From positions 1 through 64,000 of the forward strand of contig JAGUXE010000275.1 in assembly GCA_020061995.1 (NCBI GenBank): 64,000 nt of DNA, read 5' to 3'. The stretch is from Ignavibacteriales bacterium. Its GTDB lineage: Bacteria > Bacteroidota > Ignavibacteria > Ignavibacteriales > Ignavibacteriaceae. The position numbers and the translations under genes were made by a program. Of this stretch, positions 37,154 to 45,579 are shown piece by piece; the stretch's first letter is position 1; every line of letters starts with the position of its first letter. A model generated the notes under the pieces. It had not been told where the DNA came from and did not search any database. It worked only from the letters and a program-made list of their open reading frames with translations.

Positions 37154-37552
37154 TTATAAGGATTCGATCAATGAGATTGATAGTTTTGGAAACTCACGTA
37201 AAATTTTTTTATCTAGTGTTATAAGTTTTGTTCCAAGTGTTTTTGCCAAAACAACAAATTCTAAATCGTAAGCTGAAAGAGAACATTTATCTACCTCTTC
37301 CAAAACTTGTAATGACTCTATAGTGTATTCATTTCCTTTTAGGAGTTTTTGTGCTTCCTGCATTATTTCAAAAGATTGACTTAAAGTAATTAGTTTTTTT
37401 CGCATATAAAGAGTCAGAATACTTCGAAGTTCGGAGCGCCAGAGTATCGGGGCACACCATTCAGAATCTGACTGCAATAATTTTTCCGCATTCTCGCTGA
37501 ATTCTCCTTTTAGAAATAAGTAAGCTATAACATTTGTATCAACAACGATCAT
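37154..37552 (-). CDS. PIN-domain toxin (VapC family)
   Basis: 132 residues with PIN acidic residues Asp5 (VVDTNVIAYLFL), Glu41 (WRSELRSI), Asp96 (AYDLEFV) and Asp114 (LITLDKKI). These bind Mg for ribonuclease activity, typically on tRNA or rRNA. The ATG overlaps the stop of the upstream ribbon-helix-helix gene (ATGA), the standard antitoxin-toxin arrangement. It is likely repressed with its antitoxin. Confidence 0.9.
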   Translation of the reverse strand: MIVVDTNVIAYLFLKGEFSENAEKLLQSDSEWCAPILWRSELRSILTLYMRKKLITLSQSFEIMQEAQKLLKGNEYTIESLQVLEEVDKCSLSAYDLEFVVLAKTLGTKLITLDKKILREFPKLSISLIESL

Positions 37553-37788
37553 ATTCTACCATTGTTCTTTGCTTCTTCGAGGTCGCTTAGAGTGATTTCG
37601 AAATTTTGATTTGTTCTAATCTTTTGAGATTTTCTTAAAATCTGCTCCACTTCATTTTTATCAGTAATAAGAGCTTCTTCAAGACAAGCAATTATTTCGC
37701 TGTTAATACTTCTGCGGGAAAGTTCGGAGCGTTTTTTTAGTTTTTTATGGATTCGATCCGGAATATTTCTTACTGTTATATTGTTCAT
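37549..37788 (-). CDS. Antitoxin of the VapB/FitA type (ribbon-helix-helix)
   Basis: 79 residues. NNITVRNIPDRIHKKLKKRS and INSEIIACLEEAL match the FitA-like ribbon-helix-helix DNA-binding domain (residues 1-45); the C-terminal tail (LRKSQKIRTNQNFEITLSDL) would wrap the toxin. It lies immediately upstream of, and overlaps, the PIN gene. The gap 37789-38026 contains its promoter and, at its far end, the terminator of the peroxidase gene. Confidence 0.88.
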   Translation of the reverse strand: MNNITVRNIPDRIHKKLKKRSELSRRSINSEIIACLEEALITDKNEVEQILRKSQKIRTNQNFEITLSDLEEAKNNGRI

Positions 37789-37990
37789 TTATCTGCCTTT
37801 ATTTTGATATCAAAATATAACCAGATGTGAAAATAAATGCAATTGTATTTTCGGGTAGATATGGTAATAAATCGATGGGGCTGAAGCTGATGGAAATCAA
37901 GTTTTATAAAAAATATAAAAATTTCTTCAGGAAAAGGAGTTTGTTGGAGAGGATGGATGATCGAGCAAGGTTAAAGTACTTAATAAGAAA

Positions 37991-38020
37991 ATGATGCCGG
38001 CTAATTCCGGCATCATTTTA
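37991..38020 (-). terminator. Terminator after the glutathione peroxidase gene
   Basis: ATGATGCCGG (37991-38000), loop CTAATT, CCGGCATCAT (38007-38016); on the minus strand the hairpin is followed by TTTTC, on the plus strand by TTTTA, so it can act in both directions. It lies 10 bp past the minus-strand stop. Confidence 0.85.
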
Positions 38021-38026
38021 ATGAAA

Positions 38027-38635
38027 TTACTTAGCCAGTTCAGCTTTTAATACTTCTAATAACTCATCACTTTTCGGATCGACTTTACTCTTATATCGTT
38101 TAACCACACTGCCATCTTTTGCAATAAGAAACTTCTCAAAATTCCAACCGATGTCACTTGAACCGGTTACTTCATTATTTGTAAGCATCGCATAAAGAGG
38201 TGCTTTATCATCTCCCTTAACTTTTATTTTATCGAATAAGGAAAAAGTAACATCAAATTTTGAGGAACAGAATTCGGCAATCTCTTCATTTGTCCCTGGT
38301 TCTTGTCCACCAAAATCGTTACAAGGGAATGCGAGAATTTCGAAACCCTGGTCTTTATATTCACGATAAATTTCTTCAAGCCCTTTATACTGTTTTGTAT
38401 ACCCACACTTGCTGGCAACATTTACTAACAGTAAAACTTTTCCCTTATAATCTGAAAGATTTACATCATTCCCTTTAATATCTTTCACAGTATAACCACT
38501 TATCGATGCAACCATTTTTCCATCTCCATCTTTTTTTGAATCCGATGCACTTTTTGTATTTTGAGCGTTCAGATAAATCACTGCTCCGATAGCTATGATA
38601 ATTATTAACACAATGTAGAAAGATTGATATTTCAT
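38027..38635 (-). CDS. Glutathione peroxidase family protein, membrane-anchored
   Basis: 202 residues. A transmembrane or signal helix at 7-24, then the peroxidase fold from about 45. Catalytic set: Cys77 (VASKCGYT), Gln111 (CNDFGGQEPG), Trp164-Asn165 (DIGWNFEKF). Cys rather than selenocysteine is used, and Cys105/Cys123 are candidates for the resolving role, which suggests thioredoxin-dependent turnover as in most bacterial members. The N-terminal helix puts it outside the cytoplasm, where it would reduce lipid or organic peroxides. Transcribed alone, divergent from a membrane protein gene 60 bp away. Confidence 0.93.
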   Translation of the reverse strand: MKYQSFYIVLIIIIAIGAVIYLNAQNTKSASDSKKDGDGKMVASISGYTVKDIKGNDVNLSDYKGKVLLLVNVASKCGYTKQYKGLEEIYREYKDQGFEILAFPCNDFGGQEPGTNEEIAEFCSSKFDVTFSLFDKIKVKGDDKAPLYAMLTNNEVTGSSDIGWNFEKFLIAKDGSVVKRYKSKVDPKSDELLEVLKAELAK

Positions 38636-38695
38636 TTTCTTACTCCATATATTTATTGATATTTATATAATCCGATTAGAAAGAAAAAAGTTCAA

Positions 38696-39841
38696 TTGCT
38701 TAAACCTAAAGCCGTAATAAATAGAATTTCAATTATACTTATCATTTTTATTAATGCACTTTTTGCCATTAAGTATACGTTTCGTTATGTCCAATCTGAT
38801 ATTTTAGCTATTTCCATAACTATCTTTTACCTGGCATTATTAACATCTGCAATTTATTATATTAATCATTCCCGGCAACTATTTAGGTCTGAAAATAAAA
38901 AGTATTATTATCATGGACTGATTTTATTCGGGATAATTTTAATTATTGCAATGAACATTATTCCAGAAACAACCCGAGTAGGAAGACTTCCCGCAATTAA
39001 CGAATGGTTGGGCAACTTAATCAATGGCAAATTTCCGTACCGTGCCGAGTCAAATCCTTCAGGATTTCCATTTTTGTTTTTTATAACTGTTCCATTTTAT
39101 CTTCTTGGTGATGTCGGTTATTTAGAAGTGTTCGGATTATTGTTATTCATATTGATAATTATAAACAATGCAAATTTTGGGAAAGAGCTTATATTAAAAT
39201 TGTCACTTTTACTCTTCTCACTTCCCGTATTTTATGAACTTTTTGTTAGAAGTGAATTGCTTACAAATATTACTTTATTTATTGCTGTAGCCATTCCGAT
39301 TTATACAAAATTGTCTAAAGAAGATAATAAACTTGTACTTGGTGCGGGTGCTATAATTATGGGGATGCTTCTTTCAACGAGATTAATTGTCGGACTGCTT
39401 CTATTCTTGTTTTTAATATTCATTTACCGAAATGATTTTAAAAGGTTTTTTATCTTCGGAATAATTTCTTTTTCGGTTTTTCTCTTAACTCTTCTCCCGT
39501 TTTATTTGTGGGATGCAGAATATTTTATTACCAAAGGACCTTTCTCTGTGCAACTTTTATATTTACCAATTTGGGCTATAGTTCTATTTGTGATTGTTAT
39601 AGTTTATGCCGGAACAATAATTTCGTCTTTAAGAGAATTCTTCTTCGCTAGTGGAATAATTTTGTTTTTACTGACTCTTGTTTCATTTTCAATCACGATT
39701 TACAATTTCGGTATAACGAATGCTTTATTTAATGATTACTTCGATATCTCATACTTCATTTTCGCACTCCCATTTTGTATCCTTTCTTTAGAAGAATATA
39801 AATCTCAGGAAAATCTCGGAAGACTTTTGGCTGATGAATAG
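38696..39841 (+). CDS. Polytopic membrane protein, function unknown
   Basis: 381 residues from a TTG start preceded by AGAAAGAAAAAAG; no ATG is better placed. About ten hydrophobic helices cover the whole chain. The stretch NEWLGNLINGKFPYRAESNP and SGFPFLFFITVPFYLLGDVG between helices 3 and 4 resembles the first periplasmic loop of GT-C glycosyltransferases (DUF2029/GT87), which would use a lipid-linked sugar, but no clear DxD was seen there. The next small gene overlaps its stop. Confidence 0.65.
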   Translation: MLKPKAVINRISIILIIFINALFAIKYTFRYVQSDILAISITIFYLALLTSAIYYINHSRQLFRSENKKYYYHGLILFGIILIIAMNIIPETTRVGRLPAINEWLGNLINGKFPYRAESNPSGFPFLFFITVPFYLLGDVGYLEVFGLLLFILIIINNANFGKELILKLSLLLFSLPVFYELFVRSELLTNITLFIAVAIPIYTKLSKEDNKLVLGAGAIIMGMLLSTRLIVGLLLFLFLIFIYRNDFKRFFIFGIISFSVFLLTLLPFYLWDAEYFITKGPFSVQLLYLPIWAIVLFVIVIVYAGTIISSLREFFFASGIILFLLTLVSFSITIYNFGITNALFNDYFDISYFIFALPFCILSLEEYKSQENLGRLLADE

Positions 39842-40037
39842 CGGGCTGAAATTTTTTCTTAATTTCATATTCAGTTTAGTTACGTTGATTTTTCATTTAT
39901 ATCTTTTAATAAAAATGACAATAGATGAGAGGTATATACTTAGTGGAATTTTACTAATTCCGGTATCAATATTCTCTGTAAGAATTAATAAAATGATTAA
40001 ACAAAAGTTAATGGAGATAAGGCAAAATAGAGTTTAA
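39834..40037 (+). CDS. Small two-helix membrane protein
   Basis: 67 residues with two hydrophobic segments (6-28 and 36-51) and a basic tail (RINKMIKQKLMEIRQNRV). Its ATG overlaps the end of the preceding membrane protein gene by 8 bp, which supports it being real and cotranscribed. No family recognised. Confidence 0.5.
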   Translation: MNSGLKFFLNFIFSLVTLIFHLYLLIKMTIDERYILSGILLIPVSIFSVRINKMIKQKLMEIRQNRV

Positions 40038-40070
40038 CTTGATTATGCATGAAGGGATCCAGGAATTAAT

Positions 40071-40109
40071 AAAAAAAAGTCAGAGATTCACGTTATCCTC
40101 TCTGACTTT
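40071..40109 (-). terminator. Terminator after pta
   Basis: On the minus strand AAAGTCAGAGA (40109-40099), 12-base loop, TCTCTGACTTT (40086-40076), then a run of T (complement of A at 40071-40078). Perfect 11-bp stem. Confidence 0.92.
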
Positions 40110-40132
40110 CTGAAAATAAATCTAAAAAAAAC

Positions 40133-41113
40133 TTACGCCATCAATGCAGCGATTGCTGAAGTATTTACAATATCCTCAACACTGCAGCCACGGCTAAGAT
40201 CGAACAAAGGTTTCTTTAATCCTTGAACAACCGGTCCAACAGCTTCCGCTTTACCAAGTCTTTGAGCTATTTTGTAACCGATGTTTCCTGCTTGAAGATC
40301 AGGGAAAACCAAAACATTTGCACGACCGGCTACATTGCTTCCGGGAGATTTTTTCTTACCGATAGAATCAACAATTGCTGCATCAAATTGGAGTTCACCA
40401 TCAACATTTAAGTCGGGGCGTTTATCCTGTACAAATTTCGTTGCAGCCCTTACTTTATCAATAAGTTCATGTTCGGCACTTCCTTTTGTAGAGAATGATA
40501 ACATTGCAACATATGGTTCATCACCGGTTAATTTTTTATGATTGTCAGCAGTGCTTATTGCGATGTCGGCAAGTTGCATTGCATCGGGATTAGGAACCAC
40601 TGCACAATCAGCAAAGCTATAAGTAATTTCGGGATAAACCATCAAGAAGAAACTTGAAACAATAGAAATTCCTTCAGCCATTCCGACAACTTGAATTGCT
40701 GCACGTAAAACATCTCCGGTTGAAGCAAAGGAACCGGCAACATTTCCATCAGCCATTCCTTCTTTAACCAACATTGCACCGAAAAATAAATCTTTTTTCA
40801 TAGTCTCACGGGCTAGTTCAATGGTCATTCCTTTATGTTTTCTCTGATTGAAAAATATATTTGCAAAGTCACTTAATTTATCCGAGTTCTCCGGATTGAT
40901 TATTCTGACTCCCTGTAAATTAATTCCCAATTTTGCTGCTTCATCACGGACTTTTTGCTCATTGCCCAAAGTAATAACACTTGTAATATTTTGTTGGACT
41001 AACATTTCTGCCGCACGAAGTACACGTTCATCGTGAGATTCCGGAAGGACTATTGTTCTTTTCTTCTTTGAAGCTTTTTCTTTGATTTGATTTAATAAAA
41101 CTAATTCAGCCAT
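40133..41113 (-). CDS. pta: Phosphate acetyltransferase
   Basis: 326 residues from the ATG at 41113 (MAELVLLNQIKEKASKKK), which has TAGGA 7 bases upstream; an ATG 36 bp further up would run through a palindrome and lacks a site. Pta signatures: TIVLPESHDERVLRAAEM, FADCAVVPNPDAMQLADIAI, KKSPGSNVAGRANVLVFPDL, GYKIAQRLGKAEAVGPVVQG. It is the short, single-domain form. It interconverts acetyl-CoA and acetyl phosphate for acetate overflow or uptake. No acetate kinase gene is adjacent in the window. Confidence 0.96.
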   Translation of the reverse strand: MAELVLLNQIKEKASKKKRTIVLPESHDERVLRAAEMLVQQNITSVITLGNEQKVRDEAAKLGINLQGVRIINPENSDKLSDFANIFFNQRKHKGMTIELARETMKKDLFFGAMLVKEGMADGNVAGSFASTGDVLRAAIQVVGMAEGISIVSSFFLMVYPEITYSFADCAVVPNPDAMQLADIAISTADNHKKLTGDEPYVAMLSFSTKGSAEHELIDKVRAATKFVQDKRPDLNVDGELQFDAAIVDSIGKKKSPGSNVAGRANVLVFPDLQAGNIGYKIAQRLGKAEAVGPVVQGLKKPLFDLSRGCSVEDIVNTSAIAALMA

Positions 41114-41136
41114 AACTATCCTAATAAAATGATTAA

Positions 41137-41149
41137 TTGACACTGTCAA
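41137..41149 (-). promoter_or_regulatory. Palindrome upstream of pta (possible operator)
   Basis: TTGACA-C-TGTCAA is a perfect 6-bp dyad with a one-base centre, 24 bp before the pta start. It could be a repressor site, or part of the promoter; there is no second copy to confirm it. Confidence 0.35.
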
Positions 41150-41318
41150 TTTATGAAAAATGAATGAAGTATACCCAATTATTGTTTTCTGTTTAATCTC
41201 AAAAGGATTAACTTTTTTTTCGTTTCGATTAGCCTTAGTTTCATCAAATCATTTGATAAGATTTTTAATCTGAATATATTTTCCGTGAGGAATAAAAAAT
41301 AATATTTGATAACGAGTA

Positions 41319-43100
41319 ATGAATTATTTCGATAACAAAACCCGCAATAAATATCTACTAACAATAATCTCGGTGATTTTGATTGTTTTGTTCGTCTATT
41401 TAATAAACAGGATATATACTTTAACATTAGAAGAAACTAAAGAGAACCATCAAAAACAGCAGATGGAAATGGCTAAAGCTGTTTCGCATGGAATAAATTA
41501 TTACGTGGAGTATTTGATAAAAGAAATCGAATATATATCGGAAAATAACAGTTCAATTATTACTTATAAAAATGAAAATGTTTCAATAATTAATCATCTC
41601 CTTTCACGCTATGACCGATCAATTGTTTCAAACTTATTATACCTAAACTTAAATGAGCCGGATAAAACTACTGACTCATTATTTTCTGATAGTACTTTTA
41701 ATTTATATCTGCAAAATAGTTGCAAGAAACTTTCGAGAGAAAAATATTCTAAATGTTACGTTAGCGATATTATGTCGACAAACTATCACGGCAAAGAAGA
41801 GACAAAAATATTTTTTGTAATAAGTCCATGGAACAAAAGTTCAACTAAAAATTCGTCTTATACCGGGGAGTTTATTGTTTATATAATAGATTTTGATTTA
41901 CTTATTGAACGATTTGTTAAACCTTTAAAACTATCTAACAATGACTTTGTATGGATTTTAGATAATAAGGGAAGACTAATTTTTCACCCCCATCATGAAG
42001 AAATGTTGTTTAATTCTATTTATGATAAAGATACAGAATGTTTATCTTGTCACGTCTCTTTTGATGTGCAAAAAAAGATGGTTGAATCGAATGAGGGATT
42101 TTATGGTGAGTATCATGTCTTGGGGGATGAGCCTTCGAAAATTTTTGCCTACGTTCCCATAAATGTTGGAACTCAAAAATGGTTTTTGGCAATCTCTACT
42201 TTTTTACCCGATGTTACTTCACGATTGAAGGATAAATTTATTCTCTTTTTTCTTTTAGGAATAGTAATCTTAGTAACATTCTGGTTTTTTGTTTTAATTA
42301 TTTACTACCTTAATATTAAAAGAATAAGAGCGGAAGAAACGAATAGGAATTTGATTAAAATACAGGAATATCAGGATCAACTTAATCATACATCAAGGCT
42401 TGCATCTATAGGAGAACTTGTAGATACGGTGGCTCATGAAGTCAACACACCGGCTGGTATAATTTCAGCGCATGTTGATTCAATTTTGTTGTTCCCAAAT
42501 AAACAAATAGATTTGAAACAAGAATTGGAATTAATCAAAAGACAGATTAAAAGAATTAGCGAATATACAGGAAGTCTTCTAAGCTTTTCTAAAAGGATTG
42601 CTTCTAACCCTGAAGAACTTGATATCAAACATCTATTAAATGAATGCTTTTTTCTTCTAAACCACCGGGTAAAAGAAAAAGGAATTTTTGTAACTAAAAA
42701 GTTTGGGAATAGCGATTTCTTGATTCTTGCTGATAGACGGCAGATTGAACAAGCAATTATTAATATTCTTAACAATGCAATTGATGCAGTAAATTACGGT
42801 GGAAAAATATTTGTCTCGGTTGAAGATTCTACAAATACTAATATGGACTTCAGCGAAGATGACATGGTCAATTCTGTAAAGATAAAATTCAAAGACGACG
42901 GAGTCGGAATCAAAAATGAAGACAAAGAAAAAATATTTGACCCCTTCTTTAGTACAAAACAAAAAAACGGTACAGGTTTGGGTTTATCAATAACAAAAAC
43001 TATAATTCAAAAACATGAAGGTGAAATTAAAGTGGAAAGTGAACCTGGTAAGGGAACGACTTTTACACTAATTATTCCAAAGAAAAGCAAAACTAAATGA
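41319..43100 (+). CDS. Membrane sensor histidine kinase with c-type heme motif in its sensor domain
   Basis: 593 residues. Transmembrane helices at about 12-31 and 305-330 enclose a roughly 270-residue extracytoplasmic Cache-like domain. In it CLSCH (Cys241-Cys244-His245), preceded by FHPHHEEMLFNSIYDKDTE, is a c-type heme attachment motif on the side of the membrane where cytochrome c maturation acts. The kinase core has the phosphoacceptor His373 (VAHEVNTP), N-box ILNNAIDAV, G1 DDGVGI, F-box DPFFSTK and G2 NGTGLGLSI. It overlaps the sigma-54 regulator gene by 4 bp and is probably its partner; the cytochrome operon downstream is the natural target. Redox or gas sensing is inferred. Confidence 0.9.
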   Translation: MNYFDNKTRNKYLLTIISVILIVLFVYLINRIYTLTLEETKENHQKQQMEMAKAVSHGINYYVEYLIKEIEYISENNSSIITYKNENVSIINHLLSRYDRSIVSNLLYLNLNEPDKTTDSLFSDSTFNLYLQNSCKKLSREKYSKCYVSDIMSTNYHGKEETKIFFVISPWNKSSTKNSSYTGEFIVYIIDFDLLIERFVKPLKLSNNDFVWILDNKGRLIFHPHHEEMLFNSIYDKDTECLSCHVSFDVQKKMVESNEGFYGEYHVLGDEPSKIFAYVPINVGTQKWFLAISTFLPDVTSRLKDKFILFFLLGIVILVTFWFFVLIIYYLNIKRIRAEETNRNLIKIQEYQDQLNHTSRLASIGELVDTVAHEVNTPAGIISAHVDSILLFPNKQIDLKQELELIKRQIKRISEYTGSLLSFSKRIASNPEELDIKHLLNECFFLLNHRVKEKGIFVTKKFGNSDFLILADRRQIEQAIINILNNAIDAVNYGGKIFVSVEDSTNTNMDFSEDDMVNSVKIKFKDDGVGIKNEDKEKIFDPFFSTKQKNGTGLGLSITKTIIQKHEGEIKVESEPGKGTTFTLIIPKKSKTK

Positions 43101-44497
43101 ACAACAAACCGAAAATCCTAATCATTGATGATGAACCCGATATGTTAAGTGCATGTTCAATGATTTTGACAGCGTTGGAACTTAATCCATTCCCATTTTC
43201 AGATTGCGATAAAGCTATAAAATCTTTCAGTGAAGAAGAATACGATTTAATAATTTGTGATCTTCTTATGCCTAAACATGATGGAATGAAAATTTTAGAA
43301 ATAAGTAAAAAATTAGCCCCGCACACTCCAATAATAATTTTCACTGCTTATGGTACAATCGATAGAGCAGTTGCTGCAATGAAAGCTGGCGCATTTGATT
43401 TTGTTCAAAAACCTTTCGATACCGAATTACTCCAAATTGTGATAACCAAAGGTTTGCGTCAGCGTGAACTTTATAAGGAGAGATTTAATCTTCTTAAACA
43501 GCTTGAAGATAAGTATCACTTTGATCATATCATCGGGAAAAGTGAGCAGATGCAAAATATTTTTGAGATGATTGAAAACATTGCCGGAACAGATGTCAAT
43601 GTTCTCATTACCGGTGAAAGTGGTACAGGGAAAGAGTTAATAGCAAGAAGTATTCACGCAAGAAGTAAAAGAAAAACAAAACCATTTGTCCCGGTTAATT
43701 GTGGTGCATTCCCTGAGAATCTTTTTGAAGCTGAAATGTTTGGTTATGAGAAGGGGGCATTTACTGGGGCTGTAGGAAGAAAAATCGGACTGCTTGAATT
43801 TGCAGATAGCGGTACTTTTTTTCTTGATGAAGTTTGCGAATTACCGGTAAATCTACAAATTAAATTGCTGCGAACGCTTCAAGATCATCAACTTCGCAGA
43901 GTTGGTGGGAATGATTTAATTCGCTCAGATATTAGAATTATTTCAGCTACAAACCGTAATATAATAGAGGCTATAGAAAACGAAACTTTAAGAAAAGATT
44001 TTTTCTATAGGATTAATGTTCTTAATATTCAAATCCCGCCGCTTAGGGAAAGAAAAGAAGATATACAATTACTCGCAGAACATTTTTTTCAAAAAATATT
44101 AAAATCAATTAATAAAGAGTTGAAAGGATTTTCTGAAGAAGTCATTGAGGTTTTTGAAAACTATCCATGGAATGGGAATGTTCGAGAATTGGAGAATGTT
44201 GTTGAACGTGCAATTGCAATTGCAAAAACTGATTGGATAACCGTCAACGAACTACCATCAAATATGCTCGAGAATTATAGGGGAAACAGCAGCCATCAGC
44301 AATCTACTTTATCACAACAAAAACAGATGGCTTCAGAAGAAGTTGAAAAAAGGTTTTTACAGAACTCACTTCAAAAAAATAATGGCAACATAACTAAAGT
44401 AGCAGAAGAAGCCTTCCTTAGTAGAAGACAAATTCATAGATTAATACACGTATATAATTTGGATCCAAATAAGTTCAGAAAGGGGAATGACGAATAG
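43097..44497 (+). CDS. NtrC-family sigma-54-dependent response regulator
   Basis: 466 residues in three parts. Receiver 5-120: acidic pair Asp11-Asp12, phosphoacceptor Asp55 (LIICDLLMP), Lys105 (QKPF). AAA+ domain: Walker A GESGTGKE (173-180), the sigma-54 contact loop GAFTGA (220-225), Walker B FFLDE (242-245). C-terminal Fis-type HTH: NGNITKVAEEAFLSRRQIHR. Phosphorylated oligomers would bind enhancers and remodel RNA polymerase-sigma54. The ATG overlaps the kinase stop (ATGA). Paired 10-bp repeats start 14 bp after its stop and may be its own sites. Confidence 0.96.
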   Translation: MNNKPKILIIDDEPDMLSACSMILTALELNPFPFSDCDKAIKSFSEEEYDLIICDLLMPKHDGMKILEISKKLAPHTPIIIFTAYGTIDRAVAAMKAGAFDFVQKPFDTELLQIVITKGLRQRELYKERFNLLKQLEDKYHFDHIIGKSEQMQNIFEMIENIAGTDVNVLITGESGTGKELIARSIHARSKRKTKPFVPVNCGAFPENLFEAEMFGYEKGAFTGAVGRKIGLLEFADSGTFFLDEVCELPVNLQIKLLRTLQDHQLRRVGGNDLIRSDIRIISATNRNIIEAIENETLRKDFFYRINVLNIQIPPLRERKEDIQLLAEHFFQKILKSINKELKGFSEEVIEVFENYPWNGNVRELENVVERAIAIAKTDWITVNELPSNMLENYRGNSSHQQSTLSQQKQMASEEVEKRFLQNSLQKNNGNITKVAEEAFLSRRQIHRLIHVYNLDPNKFRKGNDE

Positions 44498-44510
44498 TTA
44501 TATCGAATAA

Positions 44511-44542
44511 AGTGTGACATCTAACTGCTTTTAGTGTGACAT
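44511..44542 (+). promoter_or_regulatory. Direct repeats, candidate enhancer (UAS) sites
   Basis: AGTGTGACAT occurs at 44511-44520 and again at 44533-44542, 22 bp start to start (two helical turns), in the 225-bp gap between the sigma-54 regulator and the Rieske operon. Spacing and position suit binding by a dimeric activator on one face of the helix. Function is inferred. Confidence 0.5.
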
Positions 44543-44657
44543 ACACTTCTCACATCTTCACTTTTTCCCTTCACCATTTTAATTTAAATCCTTCGTTGGG
44601 AATTTAATTTCTTGGATTATTGATTGTTTTCTAAACTTTTTTGTTGGACTCTTTATA

Positions 44658-44692
44658 TCACAAAGATTTTTTACAAATGGTATGATTTGTGA
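44658..44692 (+). promoter_or_regulatory. Inverted repeat TCACAAA/TTTGTGA before the cytochrome operon
   Basis: TCACAAA (44658-44664) and TTTGTGA (44686-44692), a 7-bp perfect dyad with 21-bp spacer, 30 bp before the first gene start. It could be a regulator site or a leader hairpin. A weak sigma-54-like sequence (TGG at 44613, TTGT at 44624) lies between the two repeat sets but lacks the usual GC at -12. Confidence 0.4.
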
Positions 44693-44722
44693 CCCTTCCT
44701 TATAAAAATATTTTAAAGAAAC

Positions 44723-45094
44723 ATGACCGGTATAATCTTTAGTCAAAATAGCCAAACAATAGACCTCTGTTTCGATGTATGTTCGGAATTGGGGATTGGT
44801 CTGTTGAAAATTAAAGATTTCCCCACATTATTGATCGAAATACAGAATGACAAAGCAAATATTTTAATAATCGATTGTGAGAGTAGTAATGAATCTCTCA
44901 AATGGATAAAAATTATTAAAAAAATAAATTATCATCTACCTGTTATAGTAATATGTGACAACCCTGAAAATATTGACGGCGGCAGATTTTACGAAGTGGG
45001 AGTATTTAACATTTCGCAAAGACCATTATCTGAAGAATTATTCAAAGATATAATTGAAGCTTCAATCAAAAATACATTCAATAAAAACAACTAA
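44723..45094 (+). CDS. Degenerate receiver-like protein
   Basis: 123 residues with the size and alternating pattern of a receiver domain. Asp51 (ILIIDCESS) sits where the phosphoacceptor would be, and HLPVIVICDNPE matches strand 4. The acidic pair after strand 1 is missing (IIFSQNS instead of DDE-like), and the conserved Lys is Arg (SQRPLSEE). So it is probably a pseudo-receiver that does not bind Mg normally. It is the first gene of the Rieske/cytochrome operon, 15 bp before the Rieske gene, and may act as a protein-level modulator of the kinase-regulator pair. That role is speculative. Confidence 0.65.
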   Translation: MTGIIFSQNSQTIDLCFDVCSELGIGLLKIKDFPTLLIEIQNDKANILIIDCESSNESLKWIKIIKKINYHLPVIVICDNPENIDGGRFYEVGVFNISQRPLSEELFKDIIEASIKNTFNKNN

Positions 45095-45109
45095 ATACAA
45101 AGAGAAAAC

Positions 45110-45565
45110 ATGACACAAGAAATTCAAAAAGAAAAAGTTCAACCCCGCAGAGATTTTTTAAAATATCTTCTTTCAAGCGTGACTGCCGGATTTGGTCTAA
45201 TTGTTTTTTACCCGGTTTTTTCTTTTATGAAGCCGCCCAAACAACGGGAAGTTGAAGTCACAAGCTTAAAAATCGGAAATGTTGATGATATAGAAATCGG
45301 TGGATCCAAGATTATTAGGTTTGGAAACAAACCTGTAATTGTGATTCGGAACGGTAAAGAAGATTTCAGCGCTTTGTCTGCAACTTGTACTCACCTTGAC
45401 TGCACTGTTCAATATAAAAAAGATGAATCTGTTATATGGTGTGCATGCCACAATGGAAAATATGATTTAACAGGAAGAAATATTTCGGGTCCGCCTCCAC
45501 GACCTTTAGAAAAATTTAAAGCAGATGTTAAGAATAATGAAATAATTATATCTAAAATAGTTTAA
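45110..45565 (+). CDS. Rieske 2Fe-2S protein of a bc-type complex
   Basis: 151 residues. A Tat-type start (QPRRDFLKYLLSS) with one membrane helix (about 18-40), then the Rieske fold: CTHLDC (Cys93, His95, Cys98) and CACHNG (Cys111, Cys113, His114). Cys93/His95/Cys111/His114 bind the cluster and Cys98-Cys113 form the disulfide. It passes electrons from quinol to a cytochrome c on the outer side of the inner membrane. The cytochrome b gene follows after 14 bp. Confidence 0.96.
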   Translation: MTQEIQKEKVQPRRDFLKYLLSSVTAGFGLIVFYPVFSFMKPPKQREVEVTSLKIGNVDDIEIGGSKIIRFGNKPVIVIRNGKEDFSALSATCTHLDCTVQYKKDESVIWCACHNGKYDLTGRNISGPPPRPLEKFKADVKNNEIIISKIV

Positions 45566-45579
45566 CTCCGGGATAAAAC

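Noticed and set aside
44613..44627. Sigma-54 promoter before the cytochrome operon
   Set aside because: TGG and TTGT have the right spacing, but the nearly invariant GC at -12 is GT, so I do not call it.
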